Positions 41,280-50,900 of a stretch of DNA of 64,000 bases are shown in pieces. Source of the DNA: Bactericera cockerelli (Eukaryota; Arthropoda; Insecta; Hemiptera; Triozidae); contig CM044958.1 in assembly GCA_024516035.1 (NCBI GenBank), forward strand, positions 8,328,771 through 8,392,770. Reading direction: 5' to 3'. Every line of letters begins with the position of its first letter. Within the stretch, counting starts at the first letter, position 1. Below the pieces are notes generated by a model. The model saw only the letters and a program-made list of their open reading frames with translations, searched no databases and was not told the DNA's origin. Position numbers and translations under genes: made by a program.

Positions 41280-41497
41280 TAGTTTAGTTTTTACGTCCCC
41301 TTCAACAGCTAGATCATTTCTAGACGTGGGTGTTACCCTCCATTCGCAGGAAGCTCACAAACCTGCTACCCACATTGACCTGACACAGCCTGAGTTGGGC
41401 CGGAGTGCCAGGCATTACGAAGTCTTCACCTCGCTGGACGTTGCTTGACTTCGGTGATCCTACGAGAGCCGGTGCATTAAAAGCGCCATCGATGCTG
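41280..41497 (-). mobile_element. SINE-5S, near full length
   Basis: Complement: GGATCACCGAAGTCAAGCAA, CGTCCAGCGAGGTGAAGAC, then the middle domain and GAATGGAGGGTAACACCC. Confidence 0.87.
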
Positions 41498-41727
41498 AGT
41501 AAAAATAAAATTCATGAAAAAATCTATATTTTCTTTTTTCTCTCTCTCTCTAAAACTTAAACCCAACATTCTCCATACTTCATCCTTGTCTGATTTAACC
41601 CTCCGCCCTTGTCAAATTTGGCCCTCAGAAACTATGTATAGTAGGCTAGAGTATCGCTTACAAATATCAGTGTGTAGTGTCAAGTATACTAGCGAGGTTT
41701 GCTTATTTATGAATTAATAAATGAAAA

Positions 41728-41925
41728 AAAGGTGCACTAGTAGTCAAGTGGTTAACGTGCTAGTCAATCTAGGTAGCGTAGGGGTCCGTTGGTTCGAATC
41801 CCACACAGTGCATTAATTTGAGTGACCACACAATTCTAAGACACTGAGGGTTAAGTGGTAGAAAATGTTTTGAGCATTAACATTGCCTGGTGGTTACCTT
41901 TCACTAAAGAGTAATGAATGAATAT
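41728..41925 (+). mobile_element. SINE-B
   Basis: TGCACTAGTAGTCAAGTGG, GGTTCGAATCCCACACAGTG, CACTGAGGGTTAAGTGGTAG, TCACTAAAGAGTAATGAATG. Confidence 0.88.
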
Positions 41926-42079
41926 TTTTATTTATTTGAATACAGGTACATACGAGTATAACAAGGTTTATGTCTCTATTACTATCTGCACCTATACTAC
42001 TATTTGTCTCTATACTACTACTATTTGTCTCTATACTACTATTTGAACGAATTAAAAACAGAAGAACGCAGAAAAAGAT

Positions 42080-42262
42080 TGGTAGTTGAATGATATTAAG
42101 GGTGGTAATCTAGAAAACTTGGGGATTCGTCTTTCCGGGTCCCACCCAATGCAACTTTCTCATAGCTATGTACTTGAGAAATTTGACCACTTAAATGATG
42201 CCACCTAAATAACTGCTGGAATATAGGGACTCGAAAGTCCTAATCGAGCAGATAAGTTTTTT
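42080..42262 (+). mobile_element. Mixed SINE-B head / SINE-A tail remnant
   Basis: GGTCCCACCCAATGCAACTT is SINE-B-like and TAACTGCTGGAATATAGGGA plus CCTAATCGAGCAG is SINE-A-like, which suggests a recombinant or two old insertions. Confidence 0.5.
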
Positions 42263-42284
42263 CTTTGGGTATGAGATTTTCAAG

Positions 42285-42422
42285 CCTGATTGATAAGGCG
42301 GTGGACTTATATTCCGGAGGTCGGTGGTTGGAGTCCCAAGCTCAGCAAAGATTTAGTAATAAAGATATAGAATTATGAGTTACTGTGATATCACATCGTG
42401 ATGGACACAAATATGATAGCTC
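42285..42422 (+). mobile_element. SINE-C
   Basis: GCCTGATTGATAAGGCGGTG, TCCGGAGGTCGGTGGTTGG, GTGATATCACATCGTGATGG. Confidence 0.82.
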
Positions 42423-42937
42423 TTGTAGGTTTCCTAGTTCACTCTACCAATACACTGATTTTTTTAAGTCGCTCGTTTTTCTTCTGTAACAAAAAAAATG
42501 GTTTGAAAGGTGAATTTTACCTAGCATGGACGAACTCAAGATAAGGATATGGATTTTTACTTCTTCTTTTTTTCTTTTTTTTTAATTGCTTTTTCTTCTA
42601 ATTCTTCTTTTGGTACCATACGAACGTTGTCATATTTGTAATGGCGATTTGGTCTCATGCTTTTTATTTACCCTGAATTTTTTTCATTGCGTTTTGGTGT
42701 TATAGTCTGTAAATTTTTATAAGTTGAGTTAATAGAGAGGATCGTGCTTTGATTACACGTTTTGAACGTAATGTCTAGACAGGGCGGAACAGTTACGCCC
42801 AGGACCTTTTGGTAGAAGCAAATAAAACTATAAACAAATGTTTTTTTTTTCTTTCATAATTAGAACAGCCATGAATTAAATTAATAAAATCATGTTTAAA
42901 ACTTACTTAAAAAATTAGAATACTTTACAACAAATTA
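42423..42937. other. Intergenic DNA, nothing recognised
   Basis: T-rich tracts and no coding or SINE signature. Confidence 0.4.
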
Positions 42938-43082
42938 TACAGCCAACCTTGATAGCTGGATCGATGAGGTGGCGGACTCGTAACCTGGAGGTCGATGGTT
43001 CGAGTCCCGAGTTCCGCGATAATTTAGTAAGGCGAGTTTGAGCGACATCGCGATTGTGGTTAACACAAATATGATAACTTCG
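42938..43082 (+). mobile_element. SINE-C
   Basis: AGCCAACCTTGATAGCTGGA, GTAACCTGGAGGTCGATGG, GATTGTGGTTAACACAAATA. Confidence 0.85.
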
Positions 43083-43089
43083 AGTTTTT

Positions 43090-43262
43090 TTAAAAAAAAG
43101 CTTTATTAGGTAGAACAAAAAATATATACAGTAGAACACAATGAAATATAAAGAAAAAACAAAAAGATTAAACAAATATACAAGAAGGAAAAAAAAGAGG
43201 AAATGTCCTACCTAAAGGGCGGGGTTATTGCCTGTGGCAATCTCTTTCACCCAACCCTTAAA
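43090..43262 (-). mobile_element. Family H element
   Basis: Complement: GATTGCCACAGGCAATAACC, CGCCCTTTAGGTAGGACAT. Confidence 0.75.
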
Positions 43263-43474
43263 CATAAGCTAGTTTTGTCTCGTTTGTTTAGACATAATGT
43301 TTGATCTTCTTCATCCCTGGTTTGAAAACAACGCTCGCAGTTCACATTTTAAAGTAGTGGGCTGCGAATAAGGAGGTTACAGTTCGAGACCTGAAAATGT
43401 ATCAAATTTAACCAAATTCGTAGATAAAATTCGACTTAATACATACATACATACATTCATATTTACAATAAAAA

Positions 43475-43590
43475 TATTTCGAGTATTTCACCCAATAATA
43501 TTTATACTCTGAGGGCCAGGTGGTAGAAAGTGCTTTGAGCATTAACCTCGCCTAGTGGTTATTTTCCACTAAAGGGCCCATTATTATCAT
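43475..43590 (+). mobile_element. SINE-B tail fragment
   Basis: ACTCTGAGGGCCAGGTGGTA, GCTTTGAGCATTAACCTCGC, CCACTAAAGGGCCCATTATT. Confidence 0.82.
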
Positions 43591-43772
43591 TACATATTAC
43601 ACTGATGAGAATTTTTATTTTTTAATATCATTTACCAGCTCTTTCTTTTTCCTCTTTTTAATTCCTAATGTATTTTTCAGGAAAACCAAATAAAAACGAA
43701 AATTTATCAAGGCTGCTGATAATGCCTATACTATTCTCTTCATTTGACAATTATCTTATCTATCCTATCGGC

Positions 43773-43888
43773 TAAGGGCAAAATTAATAGTCAGAATCTG
43801 ATTCATTCGTTCGAGTCAGGTGTTAATTTTGCATTTAAAAAAGTACGTCCTCAGATGTATTACAAAATGTCTATTAATTTCGCCCTAA
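43773..43888. mobile_element. Family J short inverted-repeat element, 116 bp
   Basis: Ends TAAGGGCAAAATTAATAG (43773) and CTATTAATTTCGCCCTAA, matching terminal inverted repeats. Non-coding; MITE-like. Confidence 0.72.
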
Positions 43889-44204
43889 CACTAGGAAGTC
43901 TCGCTACGCCAACGGTCGAAAAAGACTTCTAATATTTATTTTGTTACATCTCTTCCACAGTTTAATTTCCTGTCTTTTGCTTCGTTGAGCTAACTGAAAG
44001 TCACCCAAGGTAGATTGAAGAAGGATCTGTTGTTTTTATGTATTTGTGTTTGTAATTTTTGGTGTTTTCATAGTAACTTGTTTTATTTAGACATAATTTT
44101 GCTGTTATACTAAACTTAGTGTACCTCTGAGGGAGTCAGTATGAGCTTCTACATGAACTTTTTTTAAAGAACTTATTTTAAAAAGTGTCATACAATTCTC
44201 TTTT
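43889..44204. other. Intergenic DNA, nothing recognised
   Basis: No gene or repeat signature identified. Confidence 0.4.
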
Positions 44205-44345
44205 AGAGATTCTGGCATTCCGACCCAACCCAGGCTGGGTGAGGTTAATGTGGGTAGCAGGTTTGTGAGTTTCCTGCGAATGGAGGGTCACACCCCCGTC
44301 GTGATATGACTATGCAGTAGAAAGAGACGTTAAACCCTAAAAAAT
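44205..44345 (+). mobile_element. SINE-5S/G middle and tail
   Basis: CCAACCCAGGCTGGGTGAGG, GGGTAGCAGGTTTGTGAGTT, GTCGTGATATGACTATGCAG. No head. Confidence 0.8.
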
Positions 44346-45202
44346 CCATACCTTACCTAAAAAGAAAATAAAAACAAGACGATTCATAGAGATTTAATAT
44401 CAATTTCAAACTTAGAAGTTTATGAGAATGAAAAAAGAGGATTTGTTTTTATGTACCTACTTATAACAATTGTAACATACCTAGAAGTCAAAATTCCTGT
44501 CAAATATATCGCAAGTTAAAAAAAAAAAAAATCTGCCTCTCTCAAAAGCACTGGTAAAGAAAGTTCCAGAGAATGTGTGTGTTGTTTTCCACTATTGAAT
44601 TAATTTTATCTTGTTCTGTGCAATATCGAATTATAAATATCTGTGTGGATTTCGTCACTACGATAGTCTAACCATTAACAGACCACGAGAGTGAATTGTT
44701 TAAAAATATCCAAATTAAAAAAAAAAAAAAAACAAAAAAAACCATCTCATAATATCATGTCCATTAAATTGTTCTACAAATATTTATCGCGAACCCAGAA
44801 ACGTCAGATTGTTCTTATTTTCTGACGAGACAAAAAAAAATATACAATGAACAACTTTGCACTAAATCTTAGTATAATGATTCACACAGTATATTTACCC
44901 TCGTTATAGGGTGTACACACATTCTTGCAACGTCTTACCGGTGTCTCAGGTACCTCTATACTTCTAATGCGAGTGCAGTTGTTTAACTTTACTGCCTCCC
45001 TGTTCTTTTGTGTTCGTAACTTAAACTAAGTATACTTTTGTGTAGAAATTTTTGTTTAAAAAAAAAATGAAAAAAGCACGGTAAAAATTTCCCATTTATT
45101 ATTCGTCTATGTATAAGAGAAATGTTTTTTTCTTTTCTTTTTGTTTGGTTTCATTTTCTTTTCTTTTTTAATTTTTAAAGTAAAGAAAATACTTCCGCGT
45201 TC
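44346..45202. other. Intergenic AT-rich DNA, nothing recognised
   Basis: Several poly-A runs (44518-44532, 44716-44740) that could be old retroposon tails; no bodies recognised. Confidence 0.4.
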
Positions 45203-45330
45203 TAGGGCGAAATTAATAGACAAATTCTATATCACAAGTCATTGCTAAGCGTCGGTTTTCTTACACAGTACGCAATCCGTGACTTAGTGCCACAGAGGTA
45301 TGACAAAAACGTCTATTAATTCCGCCCTTA
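45203..45330. mobile_element. Family J element, 128 bp
   Basis: Ends TAGGGCGAAATTAATAGAC and GTCTATTAATTCCGCCCTTA are inverted repeats. The inside (ACGCAATCCGTGACTTAGTG) is shared with 52689-52824. Confidence 0.8.
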
Positions 45331-45594
45331 ATATTAGAAATTTCTCGGAAGTAAAAGAAAATTGCATAAAAATAGCTAGTTAATCATGTAAAGTGTTTTA
45401 GAGAGTTCCACAATTCTTGTGAATTTTTTTTTTCTGAAGAAGTTTTGGTCACATTGTGTTTTATAATTCTTTGTCTCGAAATTTTGTTAATATTTTTTTT
45501 AATTTTAGTCACATCTTTGACGGCTGCAGATTTAATGAGATATGTATGGCCGGATCTTTCATGTACCTACTAATACACAGAGCAATCGACTTAA

Positions 45595-45735
45595 GTAGGT
45601 CGATCAATAATGCGGCGGACTTGTAACCTGGAGGTCGGTGGTTCAAATCCCGGTTTCAGCATAGATTTAGTAAAGCGAGTTAGAGTAGTTGTGACATCAC
45701 GAAAGTGGTTAACACAAATATGATAACTTTTAACT
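45595..45735 (+). mobile_element. SINE-C
   Basis: GTAGGTCGATCAATAATGCG, GTAACCTGGAGGTCGGTGG, GACATCACGAAAGTGGTTAA. Confidence 0.86.
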
Positions 45736-45744
45736 TGAAACTTA

Positions 45745-45968
45745 CACAGAGCCGGGACCTGGGCAGTGACATCTCGACCTGGCCATTTTTTTCATTTTTT
45801 TTTTTTTTTTTTTTTTTTTTTAAGTAAGTGTACCCCGGAACCGCTTTCGCATTACTTCAGGGCACTTTCTTTACCTTTACATCCATGCCATTTCGGAAAC
45901 GGAAAATTTCGGTCAGAATTTTCCGCTCCGACCGGGATTCAAACCCGCAACTTCCGGGTCAGTGTAAC
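45745..45968 (-). mobile_element. SINE-E with long T tract
   Basis: Complement of AGTAATGCGAAAGCGGTTCC, ATGGATGTAAAGGTAAAG and GGAAGTTGCGGGTTTGAATC. The T tract at 45797-45821 (A tail in complement) is followed by CCAGGTCGAGATGTCACTGC, also near 49510. Confidence 0.8.
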
Positions 45969-46640
45969 CGCACTTGATTTTAATGTATAAAACGAATTTT
46001 CATCCTTTAAGGAAACTCTGGTACTATTTTTGTTACTTTTCAAAAATCACTTCAGACGAATCTATGTACCCATCTATCTTTGAAAAATCTCTCTTTCCCA
46101 TTCATTTTTTATATCACAAAATCGCGAAAATCCGCAATACTTCTGTCTCATTCTCACCCTGTATTCACTCTTCGCTTTGGTAGGAAATTTCGTTCAATGG
46201 ACTTTCTTATAATTTTAATTTTTACTCTGTACATAATTTTTATTTATTATAAACCAAATTGATTTAGACAGTGAGAGCTCCTGAATTGTCTAAGGACCGG
46301 TTGAGAAAACCAAACGTCAAGTCGAAAATGAATTCATGCGTTCAGATGCAGTTTCTAACTTGTACAGCGTAGACATTTTTAAATGCATCATTTTTCAAAC
46401 TATGAGGTATCATTTTAGATTTCGAAAAAATTGTTTGCTTTGCAAAATATTTTTGTATTAGATTTATTTTATTCCTTTGATTTTTTTTATGAGGAAAAAA
46501 TATATTTCTGTGTTTTCGAAATAAAAAATCGCATTTATGTGAATAATCATAACAGTAATAGTTTAATGCTTTATTTTCTAGTATATTTCTTAGTTTAGGT
46601 ATTTTTGGTTAAAGGTCATAAGATATATAGGTTATACGTC
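45969..46640. other. Intergenic DNA, nothing recognised
   Basis: Short open frames at 45974 and 46080 show no family features. Confidence 0.4.
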
Positions 46641-46800
46641 TGGCTAGGGGACTATAAACAGGGAGTAGACCAGCATTGGCTTGGTTTTGGGGGCCCTTTT
46701 CAATTATTAGCCTCCTTGTAAAGACAGTGGTAGAAGTGCTGAGTCATTCCTCCACTGTCTAGCTACCATCGTTCACGATAACGCCACCGTATAATATTTC
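46640..46800 (+). mobile_element. Family I element
   Basis: CTGGCTAGGGGACTATAAACA, GGAGTAGACCAGCATTGGCT, AAAGACAGTGGTAGAAGTGC, GACGCCACC-like end. Same text as at 50370 and 51440. Confidence 0.8.
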
Positions 46801-46964
46801 ATAGGTCATTTCATACACAAACGAGGGATACACACTCAATTTGCTGGACTTTCCTAAACCACATTGGCCTGAACATAAACCTCTGTACTTTACATAAATA
46901 CGAACGGACGGCAGTGGGAATTGACAGCATCCTAAGGGTTCAAACCTGGGGTCACCAACCAAGT

Positions 46965-47040
46965 ACTAAGCTCACTGGACGTTGCTTAACTTCAGCGATC
47001 TTACGAAAACTGATGTATCCAATGTGACAATTGTGACTTC
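46965..47040 (-). mobile_element. SINE-5S head fragment
   Basis: Complement: CGCTGAAGTTAAGCAACGTC, CAGTGAGCTTAGTACTTGG, the 5S-like head only. Confidence 0.72.
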
Positions 47041-47152
47041 TTAACTATTTTTTTAATGAAATTTATTTACAGAAGAGACTTAACAATTAGAGTCCTTGCT
47101 CCTTTTAAACTATTTTCTTTCTCAATATCTATTTCATTACTAACAAGTTATC

Positions 47153-47395
47153 AGCCAGCGTCGATGGTACGTTGATTGCACCAGTTCTCATTCTGTCACT
47201 GAAGTTGAGCAACGTCTAGAGAGTTTAGAACTTGGATAGGTGACCGTTCTAAATTGAACCCTCGTGATGCTGGTTATTCCCGGCCCACTCAGGCTGGATG
47301 AGGTTAATTTGAGTTGCTGGGTTGTGGGTTTCCAGCGAATGGAGGGTAAAACCCTCGTCGTAATATGACCATGCAGTTGAAAGCGACGTTATTAC
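47153..47395 (+). mobile_element. SINE-5S, full length
   Basis: CAGCCAGCGTCGATGGTACG, TGAAGTTGAGCAACGTCTAG, GAACTTGGATAGGTGACC, CTCGTGATGCTGGTTATTCC, GAATGGAGGGTAAAACCC. Confidence 0.9.
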
Positions 47396-47520
47396 TAGGA
47401 ACTGGTTCTAGTTCTACTAGAGAAGCCCCAATCATCACATCGACCTCTATTAGATCTACTGTGTAGTCTGGCTGGGGGACGTTAAACAGGGAGAATAGAC
47501 TAGCCAACCCTTACAAGCCG
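47396..47520 (+). repeat. Dispersed repeat (AGAAGCCCCAAT phrase) plus Family I start
   Basis: AGAGAAGCCCCAATCATCAC and CGACCTCTATTAGATCTACT as at 29305, then CTGGCTGGGGGACGTTAAAC. Confidence 0.55.
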
Positions 47521-47661
47521 CAGTTTCCTAAGGGTTTAATGGCTTATAAAGAATAAGTCCAAGTCCTTACGATGGTTGATCGCACATGGAAATATGTGAT
47601 TCAGGACGAGCCAACTTTGAAATAATGTTGCCTGGATACCTTTGAAATAAAGTTTCCTGTC

Positions 47662-47705
47662 CGTCCTAGTAGCTCAGTGGTAAAGGGGGCACTCTGTGAA
47701 TTATT
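47662..47705 (+). mobile_element. SINE-A head fragment
   Basis: GTCCTAGTAGCTCAGTGGTA then GGGGGCACTCTGTGAATTAT. Cut off before the B box. Confidence 0.75.
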
Positions 47706-47813
47706 ATTATCATTCCCCTCTCCAGCTGTAGCCAAGCTGGCTACAACAACAACAGCAACAACAGATATATTGTGACCAATAAAATTAGTCTGCCAGACTT
47801 CAAAAAAAGCTCT

Positions 47814-47981
47814 CTACTTGTCATAAATACGAACGAACTCCTCGAAAAGTTCCTCAATGGCCTTGGCAGATTCCCCTGCCTCTTCCTGTTTGAGTATCTC
47901 TCTGTGGTTGCTCTCTGGCTTTGGAAGGTCCCGCTCCAGACAGGGGAGGGGGTGGGTGAAGAAGTACTTGTGAAGCAGAGC
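47814..47981 (-). CDS. CDK20: CDK20 last exon
   Basis: 168 bp: 55 codons and TAG (47814-47816). Acceptor CTGTTCTCAG (complement) just above 47981. Encodes [20 protein letters not shown], the end of the kinase fold, then a charged helix-like tail ([18 protein letters not shown]). The tail is shorter than the vertebrate C terminus. Confidence 0.93.
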   Translation of the reverse strand, partial: ALLHKYFFTHPLPCLERDLPKPESNHREILKQEEAGESAKAIEELFEEFVRIYDK

Positions 47982-50900
47982 CTGAGAACAGTAACCAAGT
48001 GGAGACGTCGAACAAATCCTTGAGACATTGAAAAGGCAATTTGAATCTATTTATTCTTAAAAATACGAATTTAAAAAAAAAAAAAAAAAAAAACAACAGC
48101 CAGCGTCGATGGTATGTTGAATACACCGGTTCCCTTCAGAACACCGAAGTTAAGCGACATCCAGCGAGGTTAAGACTTGGATGGGTGACCATTCAAAATC
48201 TAATTCTCGTGACGCTGGCTTTTCCCGGCTGGGTGAGGTCAATGTGAGTAGCAGGTTTGTGAGTTTCCTGCGAATGGAGGGTAAAACCCCCGTCGTGATA
48301 TGACCATGGCAGTTGAAAGCGACGTTAAACCCCACTTAAAAAAAAAAACAACAACAACAACAAAAACATTTTGTTTTTTTGTTTTGTTACAACAACAACA
48401 AAAACATTTCGTTTTTTTTTTTTTTTTTTTTCGTTTGCTCAGTGGTCAAGGCGGCGGTCTGGCAATCCAGAGGCCGCAGGCAATAACCCCGCCCGGTGCC
48501 ATTCAGTTAGGACATTAGTATTCGTTTCTTCTGTTATTTATTTTTCAATCTTTTTTTTTTTTTTTTTTTTTTTTTTGTTCTTAATTTTATACTGTAAATA
48601 TTGTACATTACTTTATCCTCATCATAAAGGCTTATACATTTATACAATAATAATATAATGACAAGTTATCCTCCCATTTGACCACAAATTAATTTCTAGC
48701 AAAACCTACCTCATTTTCCAATTAAATGCCGAATTATTAATTAGGATTAGATTTAGAGCAGCCTCCGTGGCGTAATGGTTGTGACTACTGCCCGTAGTCC
48801 AGAGTTCCCGAGTTCAACTCCCGGGCAGACTTTTCGAAGAAAATTCTGTTCCATCCAAACACGTGAGGCTGCCATTTCCGGCCCTACCCAGGCTGGGTGA
48901 GGTTAATGTGGGTAGCTGGTACGATTCCCAGCGAATGGAGGGTAAAACCCCCGTCCTAATCTAGGACGTTAAATCAAGTAGAATCGTTGGCGTTAGGAAG
49001 GGCATCCAGCCTTAAAAAATGTGCCAAAACCAATTAACCTTAACCTTGCAGTTGAACAACGTCGACCCTGCTTAAGCGGGATAAGACAAAGTAAAAGAAG
49101 AAGAAGAGATTTAGTCTAAGTGGACACTGTAAATGGTTGATGAAGGCGTGTCAAGCTTTGTTTATCTTAAATTCCAGTTCATAATATGATCCTTAATCTC
49201 TAAATCTACCTCATTTTCCGACTAATCCTGTTAAACCAACTTAAAACCCAGCCGACCTCCGTGGCTCAGTTATTAAGAGCATTGGATACTGACCTAGGGG
49301 TTGCAGGTTCGAATCCCGAAACTTAAACTCACCTCATGTGCACTGTTAGTCAAGTGGTTAACGCGCTAGTCTGGTAATCCAGGTAGTGTAGGGATTCGTA
49401 GATTCGATTCCCACCCAGTGCATGAATTTTTCCTCATTCGTTTGAGTTTGTGACCACATAATAATAAGACTCTGAGGGTTACGTGGTGAAAAATGCTTTG
49501 AACATTAACCTGAACAGTGACAACTCGACCCGGCCATTAGGTGTTTCATTTTTTTTTTTTTTTCTTCTTTTTTTTAAGTAAGTGTGCCCCGGAAACGTTT
49601 CCGGCTAAATTTCCGGCTAAACCCACCTCATTGGCCGGCAGTCTCTTCTGCCCGTCATACAGCAGCAGCTTGGCTATCAGGTCCAGCGTGTCCGGACTAG
49701 CCTCGGGCAGGAGTGACGTCAGGGGCACCGCCTGGCTGGGGGCGAAGCGGATCTTGTTGTAGTCAGGCAGGTGGTGGAGGCCAGGCCAGGACTCCTGGGT
49801 GGGCGTGCCCAGCTTGTGCAGAACCATCGCCAGCTGCTCTATGTCGGATTCACCCTGTAAATCACAAATACTATGAATTGAATGGGTGAGTAGAAGAACC
49901 AGGAATGTCAAAAATCGATTTTTTTTTCTTCGTAGAATAAGAAAGAATGCACTCTTTTCTATCATCTCTGTGAATATGAAGGAGAAATACCCCTTAAAAC
50001 TATAATTTTTTTCGATTTTAAAGTGGGGAAAGCGGAAAAAAAATCTGATTTAAATCAAGGAATGTAACAAAATTACTGACCACTTTTGCTAGCGGTATTA
50101 GTACCTAGTTGTGAGAATCTTGTCGAATAACAAGGAATGTAAAATTTAATTTTATTATACTCATTAGCATCAGGAAAGCAAAAATAAGACAAATCTTATT
50201 TCTGCTTTCCTGAAAAGTCGATTTTTGACATTCCTGGTTCTTCTACTCACCCATTCAATTATCACAAATAATATGAATGAAGATGGATGTGGTGTGTTCC
50301 AAATTTAGACGGAGCTGGCTTTGAAGATGGAAATGAATGGACTTATTTTTAATAAATTATAATTTCTATCTGGCTGGGGGACTATAAACAGGGAGTAGAC
50401 CAGCAGTCTGGCTGGAAGACTATAAACGGGAGTGGACCAGCATTGGCTTGGTTCTGGGGGCCCTTGTCAATTTTTAGCCTCCTCGTAAAGACAGTGGTAG
50501 AAGTGCTGAGTCATTTCTCCATTGTCTGGCTACCATCGTTCACGATGACGCCACCCTATGATGATGATGATGATAATTTCTATGTTTGATATCAGAAAAA
50601 AAAAAAAAAAAAAAAAAAAATATCCTTACTCCAGAGCACACAACTATAATCTTCCTAAGCGCCAAGGAATGTGTAAATTAAGATAATATTAACCCATTGC
50701 CTACCAAGCCATTTTTATGAAACTTCAGTTTTATGTCTGATCATACCAGTTTTATTTCTGATCAAGGGGAGGCATACTACAGGATGGGCAAGCTACAACA
50801 CAGACCACAAGCGTCTACAGTAGCTCCTGTTTCATGGCTTCGAAATAAAAAGGCTGTGAAACACTCATCTTTAAAATAAATAAAAAAATATCTTCCGATG

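Larger units (their letters stand above)
47982..49626 (-). other. CDK20 intron 5
   Basis: Holds SINE-5S, Family H, SINE-G, SINE-E and SINE-B copies listed separately. All of these except the SINE-E tail at 49505 lie in the direction opposite to the gene. Confidence 0.7.

Noticed and set aside
48097..48200. Possible 5S rRNA gene
   Set aside because: The 5S-like part is diverged and joined to a SINE body and A tail; it recurs in the same form at several places.
49546..49590. Poly-T/AAGTAAGTG just below CDK20 exon 5 as part of the coding region
   Set aside because: The frame is open through it on the - strand, but the donor GTGGGT at 49626 and the fit to exon 6 place the exon end at 49627.
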